A stretch of DNA of 64,000 nucleotides from JAHBWV01 sp964588385 (GTDB taxonomy: Bacteria; Planctomycetota; Phycisphaerae; Phycisphaerales; UBA1924): NCBI GenBank assembly GCA_964588385.1, contig CAZPPG010000012.1, forward strand, positions 12,555 through 76,554, in the 5' to 3' direction. The position numbers were made by a program, and so were the translations under genes. Positions within the stretch are counted from its first letter, which is position 1. Each line of letters opens with the position of its first letter. Under the pieces are notes generated by a model that saw only the letters and a program-made list of their open reading frames with translations, did no database searches and had not been told where the DNA came from. Below are positions 24,094 through 32,177 of this stretch, in pieces.

Positions 24094-25448
24094 GGCTTGG
24101 CGGCCTCCTTCGTCCTCATCCGCGCCTTGGGATCGGCCAGACGGAAGACGTCCGCGTAGCGCTCGCCCGCGGTCTTGCGCGTGTACTCGCGCTCAAAGAG
24201 GGCCCTGGCGCGCCCGCCCATCTCGGCGGCCTCCGCGGGGTTGGCCATGAGCCGGCGGATCGCCGCGACGAGCCCCTCGGCATCGCCGAGCTCAAACCAC
24301 AGCCCGACCCCGTTGTCCTCCACAATCGTGCGGAGCTCCGAGTGCGGCTCGGAGAGCGCGAGGATCGGCTTGCCCACGGCGAGCGTGGAGTAGAGCTTGG
24401 AAGGGAAGCTGATCCCCTCGATCCCCTTGGCAATGGTCACAAAGTTCGCGTCGCACGCGTTGAGCGAATCGTTCAGCTTGTCAAACGGCTGATAGGGGAG
24501 CATGGCCGCGTTGGTCAGCGACCGGGACTTGATCTGCTCAGCGATCCACTGCTTGCGCCCGCCCGAGCCGATAAAGATCATCTTGAACGCATCGCCCTTG
24601 AGCAGCTCGCACGCCCGCACGATGGTCTCAAACTCGTAGTAGAGCCCGAGGTTGCCGGAATAGAGCGCGGTGAAGTTGTCCATCACACCGTTGGACCGCG
24701 CGAACTCTGTCTGCTGCTTGGGAACGGGGTGCAGCTTGGACTTGTCCGCCCAGTTGGGGATCACGTGCACGCGCTCGGGGTCGATGCCGTACTCGTCGCA
24801 GACGAGCTGCTTCGCGGCCTGGCAGAGCACGATCGTCTGGCTCGCCCGGCGATACGCGAGCTTGTTGGCCCGATGCCAGACCTTCTCGATGATCCCGCCC
24901 TTGCGGATCGTCCCCACCCACACCGCAAGATGCGGGTAAGAGTCGTGCAGCAGCATGACATAGGTGTGGCGCCGGAAGAGCGAGACGATGCCGCCGATCA
25001 CGCCCAGAAAGGGAGGATTGGTGGTGTACAGATAGACCTTGCGCCGGTCGGAGCCGAAGAGCACGCGGAGCGCGAGCTGTCCGATGAAGGTCAGGTAGTT
25101 CAGGGCCCGTCCGCTGAGACGATCCTTGTTGAGACGCGTCGTCCACATGCGCCGGATCTGCACGCCGTCGATGGTCTCTCGGTAAGGGCAGGGCTGCCAG
25201 GTCTCGGGCGGGCCATAGGAGGGCCGGGCCGTGAGCACGGAGACGTTGACGCCCTCGCGTGCGAGCGTGACGGCCAGTTCGTGGAGCAGGTGGCCGGTGG
25301 ACGCGACATCGGGGACGTAGTACTGGTTGAGGATGACGATGTTCGGCTGGGGCACGGAGGTGTGTGCCGCACGCTCCGCCGGGGTCAGGTCGTCCATCGG
25401 CGTTGCATGTCGCGTCGCCGATTCGGGGGCGTGCATGGTCGGTGTCAC
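24090..25448 (-). CDS. Glycosyltransferase family 4
   Basis: A 452-residue GT-B enzyme. The N-terminal half has IVILNQYYVPDVASTGHLLHELAVTLAREG near residue 40 and SVLTARPSYGPP. The C-terminal nucleotide-sugar domain has VHVIPNWADKSKLHP, ALYSGNLGLYYEFETIV, and the EX7E-like region GISFPSKLYSTLAVGKPILAL. The architecture resembles WbuB-like sugar transferases of O-antigen and exopolysaccharide loci. GTG 25448 is chosen because AGGAAGGG lies 9 bp upstream; ATG 25436 has no such site, and longer frames to 25826 enter the divergent gene region. Confidence 0.92.
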   Translation of the reverse strand: MTPTMHAPESATRHATPMDDLTPAERAAHTSVPQPNIVILNQYYVPDVASTGHLLHELAVTLAREGVNVSVLTARPSYGPPETWQPCPYRETIDGVQIRRMWTTRLNKDRLSGRALNYLTFIGQLALRVLFGSDRRKVYLYTTNPPFLGVIGGIVSLFRRHTYVMLLHDSYPHLAVWVGTIRKGGIIEKVWHRANKLAYRRASQTIVLCQAAKQLVCDEYGIDPERVHVIPNWADKSKLHPVPKQQTEFARSNGVMDNFTALYSGNLGLYYEFETIVRACELLKGDAFKMIFIGSGGRKQWIAEQIKSRSLTNAAMLPYQPFDKLNDSLNACDANFVTIAKGIEGISFPSKLYSTLAVGKPILALSEPHSELRTIVEDNGVGLWFELGDAEGLVAAIRRLMANPAEAAEMGGRARALFEREYTRKTAGERYADVFRLADPKARMRTKEAAKP

Positions 25449-25654
25449 GTTTTCGAACCCTTCCTTCTCGTCCTTGAGGTCGCCGGGATGTGAGGCCCGG
25501 TGTGTCGTTCGTGGGCGTTGTGGCGACGGCCGCGGTTCCAGCCGATGAAGAGACCGGAGCCGGGAGACCGGCCACCAATGGTCGGCAAGATCCGACCGGT
25601 ACCATAGGGCTTGTCGCGGGGATCCCGACGTTATTGGGCCCCCTGAGGAAGTTG

Positions 25655-26260
25655 ATGACCGCCATCGCCCCAGATCCCGGCCCGGACGCGGCACACCAGA
25701 ACGCCGGTGCGCCGGTCGCGCACCCGCCCCCGGCCCGACGCTCCGTCTGGACGACGCGAGAGAAGCTTGTTCGAGTTCTGTGGGGAACTCTGGGGCGGGT
25801 GATCTGGGTCTTGGTCCCTGGCGCACGATCCGCGCTCCTTCGTCTCTTTGGTGGCTCGGTCGGCGCGAACTGCTCGCTCCCCCGATCCGTTCAGATCTTC
25901 ATCCCGTGGAACGTCCACATCGGGCGCGACGTGCGCGTGGGTGAGCGGACCATCCTGTATGGCCTTGGCCCCATCAGGATCGGCGACGGGACCGTGATCG
26001 ACTATCGCGCGCACCTGTGCGCCGGGACGCACGACATGACCGACTCGCGCTTCCCTCTGATCAAGCCGCCCATCACGATCGGGGCCCGCTGCTTCATCGG
26101 CATCGACGCGTACATCGGGCCGGACGTGACGCTGGGGGATGGCTGCCGGGTCTGGCCTCGGGCGAGCGTCTATCGCTCGTTCGCGCCGGGGACGGAGTTG
26201 ATCGGCAACCCGGCCAAGCCGGTGTCTCCTGCGCCGGGCGCATCAGGGGTGGGGGGGTGA
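25655..26260 (+). CDS. WcaF-type acyltransferase 1 (left-handed beta-helix)
   Basis: A 201-residue protein from ATG 25655, with GAGGAAG 4 bp upstream. A Pro-rich leader of about 25 residues precedes a helical segment with LWGTLGRVIWVLVPGARSALLRLFG. Hexapeptide repeats follow (VHIGRDVRVGERTILYG, IRIGDGTVIDYR), then the active-site AGTHDMTDSRFPLIKPPITIG with the likely catalytic His, and the terminal GNPAKPV. The order matches acetyltransferases of the colanic acid WcaF type, which acetylate an exopolysaccharide sugar with acetyl-CoA. First of three adjacent paralogues. Confidence 0.88.
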   Translation: MTAIAPDPGPDAAHQNAGAPVAHPPPARRSVWTTREKLVRVLWGTLGRVIWVLVPGARSALLRLFGGSVGANCSLPRSVQIFIPWNVHIGRDVRVGERTILYGLGPIRIGDGTVIDYRAHLCAGTHDMTDSRFPLIKPPITIGARCFIGIDAYIGPDVTLGDGCRVWPRASVYRSFAPGTELIGNPAKPVSPAPGASGVGG

Positions 26261-26264
26261 GCCG

Positions 26265-26855
26265 GTGAACGCGGGGGCTGACACGAGTGCCGCGGGACCG
26301 GGCGACGGGCCGACGCGATCCGTTGCGCCCTGGCGCGCCCTGTTCTGGTCGCTCCTCGGGCGTCACGCCTTCCGGTGCTCGCCCCACGTCGCCCACGGGC
26401 TGCGTCGGCGCCTGCTCCGCATCGCCGGCGCGTCTCTCCGCGGCAACGTGAAGATCCGGCGCAGCGTCCTGATCGATCGCCCCTGGCACCTCAGCGCGGG
26501 ACACCTGACAGTGTTCGGCGACGATGCGACGCTCCGCCTCTCGCGCCCGCTCCGCATCGGCGAGCGCTGCGTCGTGAGCCAGCTCGCCATCGTCACCACG
26601 GAGATGCTCGATCCGCACGCGCCCGAGCGCACGCGCCATGCGCCCATCACGATCGAGGACGACTGCTGGGTCGCCGCCGACTCTCTCGTGCTGCCCGGAA
26701 CGGTCATTCGCGCCGGAACCGTCGTCGGGGCCCGCTCGCTCGTCGAGGGTGAGCTGCCCGGCTGGTCCGTGGCCGTGGGCCAACCGGCGCGGCCGATCAA
26801 GTCCCGGGCGTTCGTGCCGGTCCATGCCGCAGGCGCGGCGGGGAGGAGCGCGTGA
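26265..26855 (+). CDS. WcaF-type acyltransferase 2 (left-handed beta-helix)
   Basis: A 196-residue paralogue from GTG 26265, 4 bp after the stop of acyltransferase 1. It shares the leading helix with ALFWSLLGRHAFRCSPHVAHGLRRRLL and the repeats LTVFGDDATLRLSRPLRIGERC. The active-site region is shorter and altered: VTTEMLDPHAPERTRHAPITIEDDCWVAADS, lacking the usual THD motif, with His residues in different positions. The terminal VGQPARPI is kept. It may have a different acceptor or reduced activity; that is inference. Confidence 0.82.
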   Translation: MNAGADTSAAGPGDGPTRSVAPWRALFWSLLGRHAFRCSPHVAHGLRRRLLRIAGASLRGNVKIRRSVLIDRPWHLSAGHLTVFGDDATLRLSRPLRIGERCVVSQLAIVTTEMLDPHAPERTRHAPITIEDDCWVAADSLVLPGTVIRAGTVVGARSLVEGELPGWSVAVGQPARPIKSRAFVPVHAAGAAGRSA

Positions 26856-27424
26856 GCCAGGCGCGGGTGGACATCTCGCGCGCCCCGAGCCCGCACTCGT
26901 TCTCCAACAAGCTGGCACGGGTCCTGTGGGGCATCGTGCAGGCGACGCTCTTCCGCTTCTCGCCGCGCCCGCTCCATCGCTGGCGCGTGCTGCTCCTGCG
27001 TCTCTTCGGCGCGAGGGTTTCGCCCAAGGCGCGCCCGTACCCGCGCTGCCGCGTGTGGGCGCCGTGGAACCTGGAGATGGCCGAGTACGCCACGCTCGCC
27101 GACGATGTGGACTGCTACTGCGTGGATCGGATCTCGATCGGTGCGCACACAACGGTCAGCCAGTACAGCTACCTCTGCGGCGCGACCCACGACTTTGAGA
27201 AGTCCAAGCGCCCCCTCGTGCCCATGCCGATCACGATCGCGGACCAGTGCTGGATCGCGGCGGATGTCTTCGTCGGGCCGGGGACGAGCATCGGGCAGGG
27301 CACGGTGGTGGGGGCGCGGTCCAGCGTCTTCTCCGATCTTCCCCCGTGGACCGTCTGCGTCGGCTCACCTGCCAAGCCGATCCGTGCCCGCACCATCCAC
27401 GACGCCCCGGAGGCGAGCGCATGA
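26852..27424 (+). CDS. WcaF-type acyltransferase 3 (left-handed beta-helix)
   Basis: A 190-residue paralogue whose GTG (26852) overlaps the previous stop by 4 bp. It has LWGIVQATLFRFSPRPLHRWRVLLL, then VWAPWNLEMAEYATLADDVDCYC, the active-site segment YLCGATHDFEKSKRPLVPMPITI with the catalytic-type THD, and VGSPAKPIRART at the C-terminus. It is the closest of the three to the WcaF pattern. It would transfer an acetyl or other acyl group to the same polysaccharide pathway. Confidence 0.88.
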   Translation: MSQARVDISRAPSPHSFSNKLARVLWGIVQATLFRFSPRPLHRWRVLLLRLFGARVSPKARPYPRCRVWAPWNLEMAEYATLADDVDCYCVDRISIGAHTTVSQYSYLCGATHDFEKSKRPLVPMPITIADQCWIAADVFVGPGTSIGQGTVVGARSSVFSDLPPWTVCVGSPAKPIRARTIHDAPEASA

Positions 27425-28797
27425 ACCCCGCGCCCGCCCCACGCATCATCACCCCGCCCCAGGATCCGGACTCTCTCGGCTCCTGGCGCTACTTCCGCTC
27501 CCGCGGCTCGCGCTGCGCCTGGAACACGACCGGCACACACATCCTCGCGCACCGCTGCTCCACACTGGAACACGACCCGGACGAGATCGAGCCGTGCGAG
27601 ATCGGGCTGCTCGACGCCGACGGGCGCACGTTCACCGCGCTCGGCGCGACCACCGCGTGGAGCGATGCGGACGGGGCCCGGTTGCAATGGCTTGACGAGT
27701 CGCGCGTGATCTATAACCGCCGCGACGAGAACGACCGCATCCACGCCGCGATCGTCGAGATCGACGGCGCGGTTCCCGCGCGCCGCCCCGTTCACCTGGA
27801 CCACCCGATCCACACCGTCTCGCCCGCGGGCACGCACGCCGCCACCATCAGCTTCGAGCGCCTGTGCGCCCACCGACCCGCGCTCGCCATTCCCGCTCTG
27901 GTCGATCCTCACTTCGCCAATCCCGCCCCGCGCCACAGCGGCGTCTGCACGATCGACCTCCGGCGCGGCACGCGCGAGGGGCTCATCACGCTCGGCGACG
28001 TGGCCCACTGGCAGGAGTCGCCCCTCGGCGCAGGACGCACGCACTTCGTCGACGATCTCTCCTACGCCCCGGGCGGCACGCGCCTGGCCATCATCCACCG
28101 CTTCGAGCGCGCCGACGGGCTCATGCACACGCGCCTGCTGACCATCGACGCCGCCGGCGCAGAGAACCCGCGCGTGCTCATGGAGGGGCGCATCACGCGC
28201 CACGCGTGGCTCGACGACGAAACGCTCATCGTCAGCGACGGCCGCGACACGCTCGAGATCGTCCGGGACACGCAGCACGAGGCCGGGTCGAGCCGGGCGC
28301 GCACCGCCGTTCAGTTGAGCCATGTTCGCGCGGGCGGATCGATCGTGGCGCACCGGGGGGATACGCACGGGCTCCTGCTCGCCGTGGAGGGTCGCCCGGA
28401 AGCGGGCCACGTTACGCCGCTCTTCCTTGTGCGAAGCCCCGGCGCGGACCTTGCGGGCGCGCAGGCGTTTGCGCTCGGTCGGTTCGCCGCGCCGTCCTCA
28501 GAGCTCGAAACGGCGCACCTCGAGACGGAGGATCGGACGGACATCGCGGACCTCAAGGTCGCGATCGATCCCTTCGGCGCGCGCGCCTGTATCGACACAC
28601 GCATCGACGGCGCATCCGTGATCGCAACCCTCGACATCTCGCCCGTCAGCGGCTGCCGTCCACGCGCCGCCCGTCCGACCGTACGTCCGCAGGGTTCTCT
28701 GGAGTCTCGTGGCGCGGACATCGGGCTGCTTGAAGAGGCGAGGGCGGCGCTCGCGCGGCTCCTGAAGGGCCTTGAGCCCGTGGGAGGCATGGCGTGA
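27421..28797 (+). CDS. Protein of unknown function, probably TolB-like beta-propeller
   Basis: A 458-residue protein with an ATG at 27421 overlapping the previous stop (ATGA). It contains repeated blade-like segments: GSRCAWNTTGTHILAHRC near residue 30, SPAGTHAATISFERL near 138, LSYAPGGTRLAIIHRFERADG near 212, and ITRHAWLDDETLIVSDGR near 258. These resemble WD40/TolB-type blades in which a structured sequence follows S-P-x-G-x-x-I/L. No signal peptide is visible, and the C-terminus is Arg/Ala-rich. Its tight coupling to acyltransferase 3 and to the following GT2 suggests a role in the polysaccharide pathway, perhaps as scaffold. No specific homologue is recognised. Confidence 0.75.
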   Translation: MNPAPAPRIITPPQDPDSLGSWRYFRSRGSRCAWNTTGTHILAHRCSTLEHDPDEIEPCEIGLLDADGRTFTALGATTAWSDADGARLQWLDESRVIYNRRDENDRIHAAIVEIDGAVPARRPVHLDHPIHTVSPAGTHAATISFERLCAHRPALAIPALVDPHFANPAPRHSGVCTIDLRRGTREGLITLGDVAHWQESPLGAGRTHFVDDLSYAPGGTRLAIIHRFERADGLMHTRLLTIDAAGAENPRVLMEGRITRHAWLDDETLIVSDGRDTLEIVRDTQHEAGSSRARTAVQLSHVRAGGSIVAHRGDTHGLLLAVEGRPEAGHVTPLFLVRSPGADLAGAQAFALGRFAAPSSELETAHLETEDRTDIADLKVAIDPFGARACIDTRIDGASVIATLDISPVSGCRPRAARPTVRPQGSLESRGADIGLLEEARAALARLLKGLEPVGGMA

Positions 28798-29636
28798 GCG
28801 GCGCGGGCATCACCATCTTCATCCAGACACTCAACGAGGAGAGGAACCTTCCGTCCTGCCTGGAGTCCGTGCGCGGGTTCGACGACATCGTCGTGCTCGA
28901 CTCGCTCTCCACCGACGGCACGGAGCGGATCGCCCGGGAGTTCGGCTGCCGCTGGTACGCGCGGAAGTTCGACGGTCGCGGCCCGCACCAGAACTGGGCC
29001 ATGGAGAACATCCCGTGGCCGAACAAGTGGGTCTTCTACCTCGACGCCGACGAGCACATGACGCCCGAGCTCCGCGCGGAGATCGAGCGCATCGCCGCCG
29101 ATGAGAGCGAGCGTCGCGTCGCGTTCTACTGCGGACGCAGGAACTACTTCATGGGCCGCTGGCTCAAGCACGCGATGCCGCCCGGCAACATCATGCGCTT
29201 CTTCCAGCCCCCGAAAATCCGGTTCGCGCGCCTCGCCAATCCGATCCCGACAATCGACGGCCCGCACGGGTATCTCACGCAGCACTTCCTGCACTACAAC
29301 TTCAGCAAAGGGCTCACCGAGTGGCTCGAGCGCCACAACCGATACTCGACCTATGAAGCCAAAGAGACAATGCGGGCGCTGAAGGAGAATCCCGTCGCGC
29401 TGGGCAAGATCTTCTCGCGCGACCGCAACACCCGCCGGCTGGAGCTCAAGAACCTCTCCTTCCGCATGCCGTTCCGCCCGTTCCTGAAGTTCTTCTATAT
29501 GTACGTGCTCGGCCGCGGCTTCATGGACGGCCGCGCGGGCCTGACCTACTGCATACTCCAGGCGATCTACGAGTACCAGATCTGTCTGAAGGTGCGCGAG
29601 CTCAAACGCGTCGAACGCGGGCTCTCGCCGAGCTGA
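28794..29636 (+). CDS. Glycosyltransferase family 2
   Basis: A 280-residue GT-A enzyme from GTG 28794, overlapping the previous stop. It has ITIFIQTLNEERNLPSCLES at the N-terminus, VVLDSLSTDGTERIA near residue 38, and the metal-binding DADEH motif (VFYLDADEHMTPELR) near residue 83. The remainder, with NYFMGRWLKHAMPPGN and HFLHYNFSKGLTEWLERHNRYS, resembles the WaaE/KdtX-type GT2 branch used in LPS core or exopolysaccharide assembly. The last ~60 residues contain an amphipathic segment near FLKFFYMYVLGRGF that may touch the membrane. Confidence 0.92.
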   Translation: MSGAGITIFIQTLNEERNLPSCLESVRGFDDIVVLDSLSTDGTERIAREFGCRWYARKFDGRGPHQNWAMENIPWPNKWVFYLDADEHMTPELRAEIERIAADESERRVAFYCGRRNYFMGRWLKHAMPPGNIMRFFQPPKIRFARLANPIPTIDGPHGYLTQHFLHYNFSKGLTEWLERHNRYSTYEAKETMRALKENPVALGKIFSRDRNTRRLELKNLSFRMPFRPFLKFFYMYVLGRGFMDGRAGLTYCILQAIYEYQICLKVRELKRVERGLSPS

Positions 29637-29667
29637 GGCACTCGATGCACGGGGGAAGCACCACGCC

Positions 29668-30657
29668 ATGTCGCTGAAGCACACCGCGCCCGTTCAGGCC
29701 CTTCTGCCCTATCTTCGCGCGGTGCACTACGACCGCCTGCGCCGCCAGGCCCTGCGCCGGGCCCGCACGCCATCCCCTCACGAGCACGCCGCGGGGGCGG
29801 AGCAACCCGCCTCAGCGTTCTTCATCGGCAGCGGGCGCTCGGGCACCACGCTGCTCGGACGCCTCTTCGACCAGCACCCCGAAGTCCTCTATCTCTTCGA
29901 GCCCTATCACGCGTGGGCCGCGATCGAGCCGCGCAGTGATGTCACCAACTTCCACGTGCGGGCCGATGGCCTCTTCTTCATGGATCAATCGCTCGCCACG
30001 CCCGAGGCGCGAACCCGTTTCGTGCGCACCATGCTGCGCTCGGTGCGTGAGGCCGGTCGGGGCACGCTCATCGAAAAAACGCCGCACAACGTCTGCCGCA
30101 TCGGATTCATCGAGAGCCTGGTGCCCGATCCCGCGCGCACGCGCTACGTCCACATCGTGCGCGACGGCGTGGACATCGCGCGGTCCATCGGTCGCCTGGC
30201 CACGGTCGGCACGTATCGCATCGCCGGAAAGCCCAACTACAACCAGTGGTGGGGGCTTGGTGGGTGCAAGTGGACGTCGCTCGCGCGCGACGGCGCGGCA
30301 CACGGGTACTTCCCGGCAGAGGTCGGTCTGATCACGAACGATGCCCAGCGCGGCGCGTACGAGTGGCTGTGCAGCATCGGCGAGGCCGATCGCTGGCGCC
30401 AGACGCTCGGCTCGCGCATGCTGGAGATCCGTTACCCGGATCTGACCTCCTCGCCCCGCGAGATCGTGCCAATGGTCTGCCGGCATCTCGGCATCTCGTG
30501 CGAGCCCGCGTGGCTCGAGCGTTCCATCGCCCAGGTCCAGCCCGAGCGCCGCAACAAGGGCGAGCCGCTCCGCCTGCCTCCCGGCATGCTCGCCAGGTTC
30601 AACGCCTATCAGGACCGCTTCGGCATGGACGGGCGCGCTGTCGGGCTCACGGACTGA
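29668..30657 (+). CDS. Sulfotransferase family protein
   Basis: A 329-residue protein with the PAPS-binding loop FFIGSGRSGTTLLGRLFDQHPEVLYLFEPYHAW near residue 51 and the 3'-phosphate-binding region RYVHIVRDGVDIARSI near 155. These are the sulfotransferase hallmarks; it would move sulfate from PAPS to a sugar hydroxyl or similar. GGGGGAAG lies 9 bp before ATG 29668. It closes the polysaccharide operon and overlaps the convergent gene by 11 bp. A sulfated surface polysaccharide is a reasonable inference. Confidence 0.9.
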   Translation: MSLKHTAPVQALLPYLRAVHYDRLRRQALRRARTPSPHEHAAGAEQPASAFFIGSGRSGTTLLGRLFDQHPEVLYLFEPYHAWAAIEPRSDVTNFHVRADGLFFMDQSLATPEARTRFVRTMLRSVREAGRGTLIEKTPHNVCRIGFIESLVPDPARTRYVHIVRDGVDIARSIGRLATVGTYRIAGKPNYNQWWGLGGCKWTSLARDGAAHGYFPAEVGLITNDAQRGAYEWLCSIGEADRWRQTLGSRMLEIRYPDLTSSPREIVPMVCRHLGISCEPAWLERSIAQVQPERRNKGEPLRLPPGMLARFNAYQDRFGMDGRAVGLTD

Positions 30658-32065
30658 CCTTCTCGCCCCGCTCCACGTTCAGCGGCATGTCCTGGCCGCC
30701 GGACTTCGTCCGATCCGGGTTGTAACGCGACGTGAAGTCCACCACGCCCCCGTCGTCCTTGAGATCGCTGCCCGCGGCATACAGCACGAACCCGCGCCCG
30801 CCCGCCTGCGCCCCGCGCGCCGGCGGGATGTACCCGAGCGCGAGCTCCGTGTAGGGATCGCGAGGCGCCTCGGGCATGAACGCGGGGACCAGCTCTTCCA
30901 GCGATTCCGGATACGCGCCGCGCGCCAGCCGGAACCGCTCCAGAGCCACGAGCGTTCGTGTGCCGACGCGATTGGCCCGCATCATGTCCGAGGCCTCCAT
31001 CAGCCGTTCATTCACCCCGAACATCGAGCCCAGCAGCAGGTTCCCGATCACCGCGTTCCACATGTCGGCGTGGGCAGTCCGACGCGCCACCCGCTCAACA
31101 GGCGCCATGTCGGCCAGCACGGCCCACTCAGCAAACGCACGCCGCGTCAGCGAGACCTGGGCCTCGAGCGTCAGCCCGGACGGGAGCATGAGCTGGGCCC
31201 GATCAACGGGCCTGGCGGGTGCGATCTCCGCATCGGCATCCGCTCGGCCCTCTCTCCTTTCGTCTGCGATCTCCTCCATCATCTCATCGACCGTGTCAAG
31301 GAGGAACGCAACCGAAACGACGCCCTCGCCCCGCATCGCAAAGCCGGGAGAGAGCACCGCCGGGTCTCGCAGGAGGGGATCGAGTGCCGCGAGGGATGGC
31401 TCGTCGAGCAGCCCGCTGGCGACGGCGGATCGCACCTGCGAGAGCATGAGCTGCTCGATCGCGCTGGCCGAGAGATGCCCAAGTTGTCCGATGGAGACGG
31501 ACATCACCCGGGCCAGTTGGGCCAGATGGCGCGTGCCGCGCACGAACGCCTCGCCATCGCCGCGCCGCAGCGCCTCGGCGTTCCGAGCCGCGAGCAGAAC
31601 GGCGATGCGCCGCGATGAGCCGGCGCCGGCGAAACGCTCGCGAGCGCGCCGGTTGTCTTGCGGACCGCCGATCGACGTGTCGGGAATCTGGATGGGCAGG
31701 CCGAGAGCGGAAACGCGATCAAACACCCCCATCGCGGCGAGCCGGTCCAGCGCGGCCCGCGTGCTCTGCACCCTGCGCTCCTGGGCGACGGGATCCGGCG
31801 CCCGGCCGCCTTCAGCATCCAGGATCAGGAGGTCGAAGACAACTTCGATCCCATTTTCTTCATCTTCAAGCTCGTCCGCGACTTCGCGCATCGCGTTTCG
31901 GACCTCAAGCATGATCGCTCCCGCATCCGTGCCGTCGGGAGAGGTGTACGGGGCCAGGATGGCCGCGGCTTCCCTCTGAAGGGACTCCATCGTCGGCAGG
32001 GGTGTGGCCACGGTCCGTTCCGGAGCGACCAGGGCGCACGCGCACACCAGGAGAAAGTCGAGCAT
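30647..32065 (-). CDS. Secreted protein of unknown function, planctomycete type
   Basis: A 472-residue protein from ATG 32065 (a GTG at 32071 is also in frame). A short hydrophobic N-terminus (LLVCACALVAPERTVA) suggests export. The body is largely helical without recognised motifs. Near residues 385-440 it has LVALERFRLARGAYPESLEELVPAFMPEAPRDPYTE, a segment common in uncharacterised planctomycete proteins, followed by GRGFVLYAAGSDLKDDGG; together these resemble pseudopilin-associated or DUF1559-like C-terminal regions. It overlaps the sulfotransferase 3' end and is divergent from the protein kinase gene 112 bp away. Confidence 0.65.
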   Translation of the reverse strand: MLDFLLVCACALVAPERTVATPLPTMESLQREAAAILAPYTSPDGTDAGAIMLEVRNAMREVADELEDEENGIEVVFDLLILDAEGGRAPDPVAQERRVQSTRAALDRLAAMGVFDRVSALGLPIQIPDTSIGGPQDNRRARERFAGAGSSRRIAVLLAARNAEALRRGDGEAFVRGTRHLAQLARVMSVSIGQLGHLSASAIEQLMLSQVRSAVASGLLDEPSLAALDPLLRDPAVLSPGFAMRGEGVVSVAFLLDTVDEMMEEIADERREGRADADAEIAPARPVDRAQLMLPSGLTLEAQVSLTRRAFAEWAVLADMAPVERVARRTAHADMWNAVIGNLLLGSMFGVNERLMEASDMMRANRVGTRTLVALERFRLARGAYPESLEELVPAFMPEAPRDPYTELALGYIPPARGAQAGGRGFVLYAAGSDLKDDGGVVDFTSRYNPDRTKSGGQDMPLNVERGEKVSP

Positions 32066-32177
32066 CCGCACATCTTCGCCGATCCGGTGTCTCTCTTCAA
32101 GAGGTCCGACATGGACCCGGCGTGAATACGCTCATGTGCCGCACCACGGATGGCAACGGGGACACCGGAGAACGTGC

